From: an uncultured Eubacterium sp.
GTDB lineage: Bacteria > Bacillota > Clostridia > Lachnospirales > Lachnospiraceae
Assembly (NCBI GenBank): GCA_947089855.1
Contig: CAMUML010000002.1
Location: forward strand, 61,549-125,548
Direction of reading: 5' to 3'
Length of the DNA stretch: 64,000 nt
Shown here: positions 17,438 through 26,626 of the stretch, in pieces
Numbering within the stretch: position 1 is the stretch's first letter
Layout: the number at the start of each line of letters is the position of its first letter
Position numbers and translations under genes: made by a program
Notes under the pieces: generated by a model
Told to the model about the DNA's origin: nothing
Seen by the model: the letters and a program-made list of their open reading frames with translations, nothing else
Database searches by the model: none

Positions 17438-18601
17438 TCAGGTCCCGTTTCCTTGGGTATCCTCTGTGCCGGTCCCGCCATCTGCTGCCGTATCCCCAGG
17501 ATCCGCAGCGCCGCCTGCATACGTATCCGCAGAAACCCCAGTCTCTTGTTCATCCCCAACGCCTTTGCCGGTATCTTCGTAAATAGAACTGCTGTAATTT
17601 AATACCGTATTTGACGGCTCATAATCAAAATCATTAAATAAATACGCATGGAGCTCCCGGACATTTTTTTCCAGGTCGCACGGTGCCACAATATACTTTC
17701 TGGATGCGTCAAATACATAAAGTTCAAATGGGAAGCCCGTAGTCGCAACCAGCTCATAATTTAAAAGCTGGGAAGCCATAGATACCAGCTGCATTTCCGT
17801 CAGGTCGGTACTAATATCTTCCAATACTGCATCGATGATTTTATTAATGGTAAAGATACTTGCGGACTTGGTCTTTTCAATAATTTTGGAAAGTACCTCA
17901 CGCTGCCTTTGCGCACGGCGGAAGTCATTGGTATCATGGCGGATGCGGCAGTAGGCCGTTGCCTGCACCCCGTCAAGGGTCTGTAGCCCAGGGTGTTCCA
18001 CTGGATGTTCTTCCCTGCCGGTAAAGGCCGCAGTTTCATGGATATAGATATTGATCTCATCCATCATCTTGCCTTCTTCTACATTGATCTCAAGGCCACC
18101 CAATAAGTCGATCACTTTACAGACAGAATAAAAATCAACCGCAATATAATCCTCAATATCCAAATCCAGGTTCAGGTTCAGCATACGCACTGCCTGCTCC
18201 GGCCCCCCATGGTTATAAGCGTAATTGGCTTTCCACAAGTACGGGTCTTCTTCCGTATTGACATTTAGGTATGTATCACGGTAAACAGATACTACCCTTA
18301 CTTCTTTCGTATCGTTGTTAATGCTGGCGATCATGATCAGGTCGCTGTTGCCGGACTCAAAATTGCCGGTCTGTTCGTTGTCCAGTCCAAAAACAGCAAT
18401 ATTGGTATAGCCCTTTAATACTTCTTTCGTAGTCTCTCCAAGTTCTTTATTTACCACATCCACGGCTTCAATATTGTCTACATGGTCGATCTTTTGGTAT
18501 TTTGACCACAGGTACAGCGCTGCCAGCAAAATCAGCAGCAAAAGGAATTCAATAATAAATATTATAATTTTACGTTTTTTCTTCTTTTTTTTCTTACTCA
18601 A
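17438..18601 (-). CDS. LytR-CpsA-Psr (LCP) family ligase
   Basis: A 387-residue membrane protein with a short Lys-rich cytoplasmic tail, one membrane helix (about 13-32) and an extracellular LCP domain (about 65-300). LCP enzymes transfer polymers such as capsule or teichoic-acid-like chains from polyprenyl phosphate to peptidoglycan. Motifs seen are GLDNEQTGNFESGNSDLIMI, VSVYRDTYLNV and the arginine-rich YCRIRHDTNDFRRAQRQREVL. A Gly/Asp/Thr-rich tail ends the protein. It is 27 bp from a close paralogue upstream, so the cluster has two attachment enzymes. Confidence 0.92.
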   Translation of the reverse strand: MSKKKKKKKRKIIIFIIEFLLLLILLAALYLWSKYQKIDHVDNIEAVDVVNKELGETTKEVLKGYTNIAVFGLDNEQTGNFESGNSDLIMIASINNDTKEVRVVSVYRDTYLNVNTEEDPYLWKANYAYNHGGPEQAVRMLNLNLDLDIEDYIAVDFYSVCKVIDLLGGLEINVEEGKMMDEINIYIHETAAFTGREEHPVEHPGLQTLDGVQATAYCRIRHDTNDFRRAQRQREVLSKIIEKTKSASIFTINKIIDAVLEDISTDLTEMQLVSMASQLLNYELVATTGFPFELYVFDASRKYIVAPCDLEKNVRELHAYLFNDFDYEPSNTVLNYSSSIYEDTGKGVGDEQETGVSADTYAGGAADPGDTAADGGTGTEDTQGNGT

Positions 18602-18628
18602 TTGCGCGCCTCCTTATTGTGGGAACCG

Positions 18629-19777
18629 TTACTCTGCTTGTACTTTTGTATCCGCTGCCGTATCCTGCGGCTGGCTGCCCTCCCCATAGCCATCCGCTTT
18701 TACACCAGTATCAATTTCATCTCCGGCGCCTTTGCCAGATTCTGCAATAATGGCTTCGCTAAATGCGTTGACCGTATTGGACGGCACATAGTTTTGGTCG
18801 TTAAATAAATATTTATGGAGGTCAGATACGTTGGATGCCAGGTCGCATGGAATTACGCAGTCCCCTTTTTTCCCAAGCGTCACATTGCAAAGCCGGAATG
18901 GGAAGCCGGTCGTATCCGCTAGCTTGTAGTTCAGAAGCTGGCTGGCCAGGGATAATATCTCCCCTGCGGTAAAATTAGTACTAATATCATCCAGCACCGA
19001 ATCCACAATCTTATTGATCGTTAAAATATCCGCTTTTTTCGCCTTTTCCACCATTTTTGAGATTACTTCACGCTGCCTTTGCGCACGTTTAAAATCTTGC
19101 CCTGACGTATAGCGGATCCGGCAATAGGAAGTCGCCTGCACGCCGTCCATATTATAAACGCCGGCGGTATCGATCAAATGCGCTTCATGGTTGGTTACCT
19201 GTGCCGTTTCTGTAATATAAAAATTCATCCATTCCGCTTCTTTGTCGTCAATTTCGATTTCCACGCCGCCCAATAAGTCAATGGCTTCGGTCACCGCCTG
19301 GAAATCTACTACCACATAGTCTGAAATATCCAAATCCAGGTTACGGTTCAGCATTTTTACCGCCTGTTCCGGCCCGCCCCGGTTATAAGCAGAATTGGCC
19401 TTTTGGAAATTCATTGTCCCATCATCATTCACATTTAAAAAAGTATCGCGGTAAACTGATACCAGTTTCACTTCCTGCGTGTCATTATTGATACTGGCAA
19501 CCATGATCACATCGCTGTTACCTACATTGTAATCGCCATTGGAACGGTTGTCCAGTGCAAACAGCGCTATATTCGTATAGCCTTTTAAAACTTCCTGCGT
19601 AGTTTTGTCAATGTCCGTATTCATATAATCATCGGTACCAATAAAATCCGGCTGATGGTCCAGTTTCTGGAATTTTGACCATAAAAACAGGCCAGCCAGC
19701 ACAACCAGCAACAGCAGGATTTCAACCGTAAAAATAATAACCCTTCGCTTCTTTTTCTTCCTTTTTGCCGCGCTCAT
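18629..19777 (-). CDS. LytR-CpsA-Psr (LCP) family ligase, paralogue
   Basis: A 382-residue paralogue of the next LCP gene with the same plan: Lys/Arg-rich tail, one helix (about 14-33) and an LCP domain. It shares GGPEQAVKMLNRNLDLDI and YCRIRYTSGQDFKRAQRQRE. The start at 19777 has AAGGGGG upstream. An earlier in-frame ATG at 19828 would overlap the glycosyltransferase gene. The two LCP proteins may attach different polymers or act as a pair. They follow a GT2 gene by 1 bp, so translation is probably coupled. Confidence 0.92.
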   Translation of the reverse strand: MSAAKRKKKKRRVIIFTVEILLLLVVLAGLFLWSKFQKLDHQPDFIGTDDYMNTDIDKTTQEVLKGYTNIALFALDNRSNGDYNVGNSDVIMVASINNDTQEVKLVSVYRDTFLNVNDDGTMNFQKANSAYNRGGPEQAVKMLNRNLDLDISDYVVVDFQAVTEAIDLLGGVEIEIDDKEAEWMNFYITETAQVTNHEAHLIDTAGVYNMDGVQATSYCRIRYTSGQDFKRAQRQREVISKMVEKAKKADILTINKIVDSVLDDISTNFTAGEILSLASQLLNYKLADTTGFPFRLCNVTLGKKGDCVIPCDLASNVSDLHKYLFNDQNYVPSNTVNAFSEAIIAESGKGAGDEIDTGVKADGYGEGSQPQDTAADTKVQAE

Positions 19778-19778
19778 C

Positions 19779-20543
19779 CTATACCCCCTTCTGCATTCGT
19801 ACAACTTTTCTTTCCGCATGTTTCCCATGCCTGCCGTATTGGCTCTGCAACAGCCGGTACAGGAATAACATCCGGTTACGGATCATCACCGGTACCGTAT
19901 TTACCCCAAAATCCGATACATTCCCATCATGCCTGCGGTAGTAAAGCAGCGGCTCGTCCAAAAAAACAGTACCGCCCCGGTGCATATCGTTTATCACGCC
20001 AATCCACTGGTCATGCATTTGTATATCATCTGGTATCGGCAGGATATAAGGCAAAAGCGCCTTATGGACCGCCATACAGCAGCCAATATATTTGTTTTTC
20101 CATATATTGCGCCACATTCCGCCGCCGCTGCCGCGGTATGCAAAATAGGACGGGTATATGGCCTGCGTCAGATCTTCCCCTACCACCACGCAGTCATGCA
20201 CTACTACATGGCATTTCTCCCTTCGGAAAACTTCTAAAATCCGGCTGGCCTTGTCCGGCTTCCAGACATCGTCCTGGTCAGCCAAAAAGATATAAGTCCC
20301 TTCCACATGGCCCAGCGCATTTGCAATATTTTGTTTGATCCCCCTGCCTGGCCCAGCAATCAGCCGTATCCGTTCATCCAACGCCTGGTATGACCGGACG
20401 ATCTGTAGAGTACGGTCTGTAGAGCCATCATCGGATACCACAATTTCATCCCTGCTGCCCAGCTGCTGCAAAATGGAATCCAGCTGCTGCGGCAGGTATT
20501 TTTCACCGTTATAAACAGCCATTGCCACCGATATACGTACCAT
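19779..20543 (-). CDS. Family 2 glycosyltransferase
   Basis: A 254-residue GT-A glycosyltransferase of the cluster. The N-terminal RISVAMAVYNGEKYL strand, VSDDGSTDRT and the LADQDDVW metal site are typical for rhamnosyl- or related transferases in surface polysaccharide synthesis. The start at 20543 was chosen because it lies 16 nt after the upstream stop and has AAAGGAT before it. The longer frame overlaps the upstream gene. Sugar specificity is unknown. Confidence 0.88.
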   Translation of the reverse strand: MVRISVAMAVYNGEKYLPQQLDSILQQLGSRDEIVVSDDGSTDRTLQIVRSYQALDERIRLIAGPGRGIKQNIANALGHVEGTYIFLADQDDVWKPDKASRILEVFRREKCHVVVHDCVVVGEDLTQAIYPSYFAYRGSGGGMWRNIWKNKYIGCCMAVHKALLPYILPIPDDIQMHDQWIGVINDMHRGGTVFLDEPLLYYRRHDGNVSDFGVNTVPVMIRNRMLFLYRLLQSQYGRHGKHAERKVVRMQKGV

Positions 20544-20559
20544 GAATCTTTTTATCCTT

Positions 20560-21969
20560 TCATTTTGAACCTTCTCCTGAGAGTACAACCTGGATCGTGC
20601 GGAATAAAATTTTAAGGTCGAGGCTTAAAGACCACTCCGAGATATAACGGGTATCCAAAGCCACAACTTTTTCAAAATCTGTAATATCATTGCGCCCGCT
20701 GACCTGCCACATTCCAGTAAGCCCTGGTTTGATGCCAAGCCTGGCCCTGTGGTGGAGCTGGTAATGCTCCACCTCATCGACGGTTGGTGGGCGCGTACCG
20801 ACCAGGCTCATTTCGCCTTTTAGTATATTCCAAAACTGCGGCAGTTCGTCAATCGAATATTTCCTTATAAAATGCCCGATCGGCGTAATACGGGGGTCGT
20901 CTGACATTTTAAACATCAACCCCTCCATCTCATTGCCTGCCATCAGTTCTTCCTTACGCATTTCCGCATCCATATACATTGACCGAAATTTGTAGATGCG
21001 GAAAATACGCCCATTTTTGCCTACCCGTTCCTGTGAAAACAGCACCGGCCCTGGAGACTGCTTTTTTATGACTGGCGCAAAGATAAGAAACGCGATCCCT
21101 GTAGCCAAAAGCCCGACCAGGCTGCCTACTATATCCATCAACCGTTTAAACAGCATTTCCGGTGGCGAGGCGATATGCATACTTGTGGTCAACACCATAT
21201 AGCTGCCGCACTTTTCCAATACTTTGTTAGGCATCAGCGATGTCTGTGGGACCAGGTTAAAATGCACTGTAATCCCATATTCGATCAACTGGTCGGCTAA
21301 CGCCTCGCTGGAATCCCTGGTATTCCCGTTAATAAACACCTCATCTACCACATGTGTCCTTACATATTCGTAAAAATCATCTGCATTCGCTACAACCGGC
21401 ACCCCACGCACCGTCTCCCCTTTGCGGGGGATGTCCACAATTACAATGCCCTTTATATCAAATTCGCGGTACTCCTCCCGTTCAAAACTGCGGATGCATT
21501 CTTCTGCATAACGGTCGACCGTTAGGATGACCATAACGGCGCGGTTGCGCTTTTTCTTTATATAGTTACGTACCAGCTGCTTATAAATGCAGTGTACGAT
21601 ATATTCATAAATAATGGACATAATCCAAAACGTAAACAGGCTTTCCCTGGAGTAAACGGCAGACATTTTCCCTGCATACAAATATACAAGCATACCTACA
21701 AAAATAGCCGTGCAGGCCGTAAATACTTCCTGTAACTCCATAAATGCCCCACGCCTTATAATATGGGAATAAGAACCCTTAAAAAATACTACGCACAGAT
21801 CCAGCAGGACCAGTACGACCGCAAGCCGCAGGTACGGCTTGTTGGCATACGGGTTCATCCAGCCATGCCGCATGACATAGCCTGTAATAAATGCAAGCTG
21901 GAGCAGAAGGATGTCTATCAATGTAAAATCCAGATGTTTGGCCCAGCCAGTGCTATCTTTTCTATACAT
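20560..21969 (-). CDS. Polyprenyl glycosylphosphotransferase (sugar transferase)
   Basis: A 469-residue membrane enzyme that starts polysaccharide synthesis by moving a sugar-1-phosphate to undecaprenyl phosphate. Four or five membrane helices (about 15-135) and a Rossmann-like CoA-binding region (about 140-260) precede another helix and the catalytic bacterial sugar transferase domain (FKRLMDIVGSLVGLL, SPGPVLFSQERVGKNGR, KFRSMYMDAE, LPQFWNILKGEMSLVGTRP). The C-terminal LKPGLTGMWQVSGRNDI motif is intact. This is one of two such enzymes in the cluster; the other ends at 26627. That suggests two different chains or two initiating sugars. Confidence 0.92.
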   Translation of the reverse strand: MYRKDSTGWAKHLDFTLIDILLLQLAFITGYVMRHGWMNPYANKPYLRLAVVLVLLDLCVVFFKGSYSHIIRRGAFMELQEVFTACTAIFVGMLVYLYAGKMSAVYSRESLFTFWIMSIIYEYIVHCIYKQLVRNYIKKKRNRAVMVILTVDRYAEECIRSFEREEYREFDIKGIVIVDIPRKGETVRGVPVVANADDFYEYVRTHVVDEVFINGNTRDSSEALADQLIEYGITVHFNLVPQTSLMPNKVLEKCGSYMVLTTSMHIASPPEMLFKRLMDIVGSLVGLLATGIAFLIFAPVIKKQSPGPVLFSQERVGKNGRIFRIYKFRSMYMDAEMRKEELMAGNEMEGLMFKMSDDPRITPIGHFIRKYSIDELPQFWNILKGEMSLVGTRPPTVDEVEHYQLHHRARLGIKPGLTGMWQVSGRNDITDFEKVVALDTRYISEWSLSLDLKILFRTIQVVLSGEGSK

Positions 21970-22174
21970 GCTGCTCCTTTAAATTCCTCAGATGGATATA
22001 CAGCCAGCTATCTGCATAATCCTCACGTTCTTTTTGTGACATTTCACTGTATTTATCATATGTAAGTTTCGCCTGAAACATTTCTAATTCACCGCATTTG
22101 TAGCATTCCACATTTTTCCTGCGGGAAACGGTGCGGATCCAGCCGCACCTTGGGCAGATATAAACTTTAATCAT
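21962..22174 (-). CDS. Small zinc-ribbon protein
   Basis: A 70-residue protein with two CxxC knuckles, CPRCGW and CYKCGE, at residues 7-12 and about 23-28, expected to bind one zinc. The rest is charged and helical. Function unknown. The ATG at 22174 has AGGAG at good spacing, and another ATG 6 nt earlier overlaps that site. Its end overlaps the start of the sugar transferase by 8 bp, so expression is coupled to the polysaccharide genes. Confidence 0.75.
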   Translation of the reverse strand: MIKVYICPRCGWIRTVSRRKNVECYKCGELEMFQAKLTYDKYSEMSQKEREDYADSWLYIHLRNLKEQHV

Positions 22175-22202
22175 CCACATCTCCTTTCCATACTACATGA
22201 GT

Positions 22203-23009
22203 TTAACTATGATTGACTTTATACAATGTATAGCTTATACTTTTTGCAATTGGCTGCACAGAGATTTCGGACAGGTAGCTGTCCATATCAAACTCCGTGC
22301 GGATGACCAGATAATCTACACCGTTTTTTTCCAGGCAGCGCCTTAACACTGCGCTGTCTGCTTTCTTCCCTTCGTTTACCGCCGCAATGATATGCTGCTG
22401 GCGGACATATTTTTTATGATCATAACCATGTTTAGCCTGGTACAGATACGCCTTTCTGGAAATTGCCCAATGGATACGCGGCTCATAGGTACGGATTTGG
22501 TACCCTAGATACATATCAAACGCTGCTACCGGGGCATCCTGCGGTTTTTCCTTTTGCCCCTGACGCCCCCAGTCTTCCATAATCGCATCCGCTGCCGTTA
22601 TCGTATTGGGGTCAAGCCCATAAATATTAAGCGGGCGGTTGCAGTATTGCTTATTTAAAAAAAAGAAATTCGCGCCAAATAACAGGCATACGGCAAATAA
22701 CAGGCATGCTGCCGCTACAAATCCCTTTTTGCCGCAAAACAATGCCCTGGCAAACTGGTAAGCAATGAGAAACGTTACCGGAAGCATCCAAAAAAACCGG
22801 TAATACGAGGTTGCGTCCGTTACTTTGCCCATAATCTGGTATGCCGCCTCATTAAATATCAACACGGCAGACAAGATGATAGCAGCCACTGCCTTTTTCC
22901 CAGTACTGCTGCCAGTTTTCCTCCCCTGATAATACAAGAAGCCCAGGCAGGCTGCAAATGCCGCCAGATAAAGGGAATCTCCATTATACTGCAAAAACAT
23001 GCCAGACAT
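22203..23009 (-). CDS. Membrane protein, C-terminal part of a split polytopic protein
   Basis: A 268-residue protein with about four membrane helices in the first 130 residues, followed by a soluble extracytoplasmic-type tail. I do not recognise a catalytic motif. It starts in the same frame, two codons after the TAG stop of the upstream membrane protein, so both could be one 630-residue protein broken by a single stop. A GGAGG site, 8 nt before this ATG, would also allow separate translation. Two-part and one-part forms are both possible. The sequence shape resembles large DUF6077-like polytopic proteins of surface polysaccharide clusters, from memory only. Confidence 0.7.
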   Translation of the reverse strand: MSGMFLQYNGDSLYLAAFAACLGFLYYQGRKTGSSTGKKAVAAIILSAVLIFNEAAYQIMGKVTDATSYYRFFWMLPVTFLIAYQFARALFCGKKGFVAAACLLFAVCLLFGANFFFLNKQYCNRPLNIYGLDPNTITAADAIMEDWGRQGQKEKPQDAPVAAFDMYLGYQIRTYEPRIHWAISRKAYLYQAKHGYDHKKYVRQQHIIAAVNEGKKADSAVLRRCLEKNGVDYLVIRTEFDMDSYLSEISVQPIAKSISYTLYKVNHS

Positions 23010-23012
23010 ATA

Positions 23013-24098
23013 CTATACCTCCACAACAAGCAGCCCCTTCACAGAACAGACATATACCGCAAGGTAGCAGATATTTGGGAGCAGGCAGCAAATAGCCCTG
23101 CGTATCATGACAGCATCCCACTGCCGTTCTACCAGCATATGCGCCAGCAGCATCAGTACGGTCAATGCCGGTACAATGACTACAGACGACATGGACACTG
23201 GCACACTGGCAGCCGATACCAAAAATAACTCGATCCAGATACGCCTGTCCGACCCATTTTTCCAAATCCGGTAAAGCAGGTAAACAACCATCGGCAGCAC
23301 AACATTTGCGCAAAATGCCTTAGCTTCGTAATTACGCAACAGCAGAAACTGTGCGCTTGTATCATACACATCCCAAAAAACTGTCAATACGATTGTACTG
23401 GTTACCAGGACTGCGGCTTTCCTGCGGTCGCGGCCAAATACTTCCATTGCGAAGCTATATGCAACCGCATTCGTAAGCAGCACACATAATACCCCAACTA
23501 CATATTTTTGCAATACCAACGCAGAAACGCCTGTTTTTTGGCTGATCCACGCCGTATTCATATAAAAAGAAGACAGGGCATAACGCAGCTCTATTGTATC
23601 GCGCAACAGCCCGCTGCTGCCATCATACAAGTACATCGTATCCGTCTCTACAGATGTCGTCATATTTCCAATATAATAGGCAAAATCCCACCCGATATTG
23701 CGCTGGAAGAGCACAGCCGACGCACATTCGCACACAATGGCCACCACTAGCAGCGCCAGCAGCATAGATACCGCTTTCGATGGGCGGCTGCCCCTGACAG
23801 CTGCCACAGAAGCACTGCCCCCCTCCTTGCGCTTATTATAAATAATCGCTGCTGCCGCTGCAAGCAGGGCAGCTAGGACGGCCAGCCATGTATTTCCAAG
23901 TACATGCAGTTTTTGCTTTGTAAAGACCATTCCTTCGGCAACCACCTGGAAACACGCAAAATAAAGGAAAAAGCCCACACAGGCCGTTTCCGGCCATACC
24001 GGATGCAGCCCGCACCAGATACAAAACGCCCTGCCAAGCATATAATACACCGCGATACTAAGCACTAGGATACCGATACATATCAATAGCTGCATCAT
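23013..24098 (-). CDS. Polytopic membrane protein, N-terminal part (DUF6077-like)
   Basis: A 361-residue protein with about eight to nine membrane helices and no soluble domain. The overall form, with an extracytoplasmic loop after helix 4 containing NIGWDFAYYIGNMTTSVETD, is like integral membrane enzymes or flippase-related proteins that use polyprenyl-linked sugars. That role is an inference from position between the ABC exporter and the sugar transferase. It ends with a TAG, and the next gene continues in the same frame. It lies 28 bp after the ABC ATPase gene. Confidence 0.7.
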   Translation of the reverse strand: MMQLLICIGILVLSIAVYYMLGRAFCIWCGLHPVWPETACVGFFLYFACFQVVAEGMVFTKQKLHVLGNTWLAVLAALLAAAAAIIYNKRKEGGSASVAAVRGSRPSKAVSMLLALLVVAIVCECASAVLFQRNIGWDFAYYIGNMTTSVETDTMYLYDGSSGLLRDTIELRYALSSFYMNTAWISQKTGVSALVLQKYVVGVLCVLLTNAVAYSFAMEVFGRDRRKAAVLVTSTIVLTVFWDVYDTSAQFLLLRNYEAKAFCANVVLPMVVYLLYRIWKNGSDRRIWIELFLVSAASVPVSMSSVVIVPALTVLMLLAHMLVERQWDAVMIRRAICCLLPNICYLAVYVCSVKGLLVVEV

Positions 24099-24126
24099 TG
24101 GCCCCTCCTTTCACACCTTTTCCTGT

Positions 24127-24906
24127 TTAGGACATATAATCATTATAAAGCGGCAGCACCTCCGATACGCTCCCCTGCATCTTGATCTTCCCTTCGTGCA
24201 GCCACAAGATCGTGTCGCAAAGCTTTTCCAAAGTTTCTGTGCTGTGGGAAACAATAATAACCGTCCTGTCATCATTTGTAATTAATTCTTTCATTTTCTT
24301 ATAGCTTTTTTTCTTAAAGCGCACATCCCCCACACTCAATACTTCATCGATCAGCATGATCTCTGTTTCCAGGATCGCTGTAATCGAAAAAGCCAGTTTG
24401 GAATGCATGCCGCTGGAGTAGGTACGGACAGGCTTGTCAATAAAGCTGCCCAGTTCAGAAAATTCAATAATCTCATCCAGCTTGTCCTTAATCTGCTGTT
24501 CGCTAAAGCCTAACAGCATCCCGCTTAAAAATATATTTTCCCTGCCGGACAGTTTTTTCTGAAACCCTACCCCAATGGAAAGTAAGGATACGGTATGTCC
24601 ATGCAGTTCGATATTCCCTTCGTCTGCCGCAAATATACCGGCAATCGCACGCAGCATCGTTGACTTCCCACTGCCATTTTTGCCTACAATCCCCATAATC
24701 TCGCCTTTTGGCACTTTAAACGATACGCCTTTGACTGCCTCAAATACATCCACTTGCGATTTCCGCAAACTAAACAGGCTCTTTCTAATCGAAATGCGGT
24801 TGAGGCATTTATAACGGATTTTTAAATCGGAGATTTCAATGGCATATTCCTGCTGCTCATTGCTGTTTCCCAAATCGATACTGTTTTTCTGCTCTTCCAT
24901 GTCCAA
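24127..24906 (-). CDS. ABC transporter ATPase for polysaccharide export
   Basis: A 259-residue ATPase of the Wzt/TagH/RfbE type that drives export of a lipid-linked polymer. It has Walker A GKNGSGKST, an HTVSLLSIGVGFQKKLSGRENIFLSG Q-loop region, the signature RTYSSGMHSKLAFSI, Walker B IMLIDEVLSVGD and the H-loop SHS. The long carbohydrate-binding C-terminus of Wzt is missing, so chain end recognition may not be done by this protein. The permease is encoded 69 bp upstream. Confidence 0.93.
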   Translation of the reverse strand: MDMEEQKNSIDLGNSNEQQEYAIEISDLKIRYKCLNRISIRKSLFSLRKSQVDVFEAVKGVSFKVPKGEIMGIVGKNGSGKSTMLRAIAGIFAADEGNIELHGHTVSLLSIGVGFQKKLSGRENIFLSGMLLGFSEQQIKDKLDEIIEFSELGSFIDKPVRTYSSGMHSKLAFSITAILETEIMLIDEVLSVGDVRFKKKSYKKMKELITNDDRTVIIVSHSTETLEKLCDTILWLHEGKIKMQGSVSEVLPLYNDYMS

Positions 24907-24975
24907 CCCCCAACCCGGATAAACCGGAACTACCTATTCTATCGTATCCAGCGGCCGTCTATCAAGCCGGCAGCG

Positions 24976-25758
24976 CTACATTACTTTTACATAACTGTTT
25001 TCATGCCGGTAGATATTGCGCACACCCCATACGGACAGCGCCAGGCCGACGATAAACCATACGCACAACGGACCCCACTCCGGCAGCGTCTGGTAGATCA
25101 GCACCCTACGCATCGAATCTACCAGCAGCGCCATTGGATTGCACTTTAACAACAGGCTGCTGTATGGGTATGGCACACGGTTTCGGATCGAGTAAAAAAT
25201 GCCTGTCAGATAAAACAGCAGCTTTAAAACAACTGCCACCACATTGGCAAGGTCTTCAACGTAAACACCAAAATGAAGCAAAATCGTACTGAATGCGAAT
25301 GTCACAACCAGCAATATCACAAACAACGGCAGCAGCAGCAATACTTTCCAGTCTACTGGCACACGGTAGCCGATCATCATCAACACCACGAGTGAAAATG
25401 CGATCATCATTTTAAAACCATTTGATATGATCTTTACAAATATAAGTACAAACTTCGGTATATATACTTTCGAAACAATCGAACTGTTGCCGATCACTAG
25501 CTTTACACTTTGCCGCAGGCATGCCGAAAAAAAATTCCAGCTATTATAACCGATAAAAATAAATACCGGCAGATACGGCTCCCCTTTGTCAAAAACAATC
25601 AACGCTACAAATGAATAGACCACCATAAACAAAAGCGGGTCTAAAATCCACCACATCCAGCTTAAGTGGGAATTGGCAACCTCGGATTTTAATTCGGATT
25701 TTGCCGCATATATTGTATAATTACGGTATTTTTTTACATCATTGATAAATCGATTCAA
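24976..25758 (-). CDS. ABC-2 type polysaccharide export permease
   Basis: A 260-residue membrane protein with six predicted helices and the ABC-2 permease form (SHLSWMWWILDPLLFMVVYSF at the start, and the NPMALLVDSMRRVL segment near the end). It pairs with the ATPase encoded next and would move an undecaprenyl-linked polymer across the membrane, as TagG or Wzm do. It follows a GT2 gene by 15 bp. Confidence 0.93.
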   Translation of the reverse strand: MNRFINDVKKYRNYTIYAAKSELKSEVANSHLSWMWWILDPLLFMVVYSFVALIVFDKGEPYLPVFIFIGYNSWNFFSACLRQSVKLVIGNSSIVSKVYIPKFVLIFVKIISNGFKMMIAFSLVVLMMIGYRVPVDWKVLLLLPLFVILLVVTFAFSTILLHFGVYVEDLANVVAVVLKLLFYLTGIFYSIRNRVPYPYSSLLLKCNPMALLVDSMRRVLIYQTLPEWGPLCVWFIVGLALSVWGVRNIYRHENSYVKVM

Positions 25759-25773
25759 TTGGCTTCTCCTCGC

Positions 25774-26559
25774 TTATCCCATATATTTGCGAAATCCATT
25801 TACGGTATAAAATATCATATAATAGAGAGACTTTATACGCCCATAGCCAAGATAGCGGTAAGACCCATACTGCATACGGGCCGATTTTAATTTGTCCCTG
25901 GATTTCCCGCCTGAAGTTAGCCTGCATTTTAAAGCCGGGGCATTTACGCCTACGGCTGTTTTATATTTTTTCAGTATCCTTAGCCACAAAATATAATCTT
26001 CGTGGCATTCATCATGTACAAATCCAAATTCCCGGATGGCGTCGATACGCGCAAGCACAGAACTGCACGGAATCACATTAGTATGCAGCAGCATCTGATA
26101 CGTAATACGCCCTGGTACTGGTATCATACGCCCGGCTGGCGCCCCATCCGGCTGCATCAGCTCGCGGCCGGTACAGCACAGCACCGCTTTGGTGCGCCGG
26201 ATACATTCCATCTGTAATTTTAGTTTATCTTCATCCCACCAGTCGTCCGCATCTAAAAATGCCACATACCTGCCGCGTGCTGCTAAGAGGCCGCGGTTGC
26301 GCGCCGCTGCTGGGCCTTTGTTGTATTTTTGCTGCAGGAAATGAATACGTGTATCAGCGGCAGCATAAGCCCTGGCAATTTCTGCCGTCTGGTCTGTGGA
26401 CCCATCGTCAATGATCAGCAGCTCCCACGGCTCTTTGCAGGTCTGCTTTTTCACAGATGCAACCGCCGTTTCCAAACTGTTTCCAGCCTGGTACGCCGGC
26501 ATAATAATAGAAATTACCGGATTCATATCTGTAGTTGTATTTTGCCCACGTCCGCCCAT
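25774..26559 (-). CDS. Family 2 glycosyltransferase
   Basis: A 261-residue GT-A enzyme with PVISIIMPAYQAGNSLETAVASV, LLIIDDGSTDQTAEIA, a KGPAAARNRGLLAARG stretch and the FLDADDWW metal site. It resembles transferases adding hexose or N-acetylhexosamine to repeat units. Start choice is uncertain. The ATG at 26559 has AAAGG 7 nt before it. A GTG at 26637 would add 26 basic residues and overlap the upstream gene. Substrate unknown. Confidence 0.85.
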   Translation of the reverse strand: MGGRGQNTTTDMNPVISIIMPAYQAGNSLETAVASVKKQTCKEPWELLIIDDGSTDQTAEIARAYAAADTRIHFLQQKYNKGPAAARNRGLLAARGRYVAFLDADDWWDEDKLKLQMECIRRTKAVLCCTGRELMQPDGAPAGRMIPVPGRITYQMLLHTNVIPCSSVLARIDAIREFGFVHDECHEDYILWLRILKKYKTAVGVNAPALKCRLTSGGKSRDKLKSARMQYGSYRYLGYGRIKSLYYMIFYTVNGFRKYMG

Positions 26560-26626
26560 TTTTGACCTTTCTACTTTCTTTTTCCTGCTTTTTCCTACTT
26601 TCTTTTGCCCTTTTTGAAAACCATAT

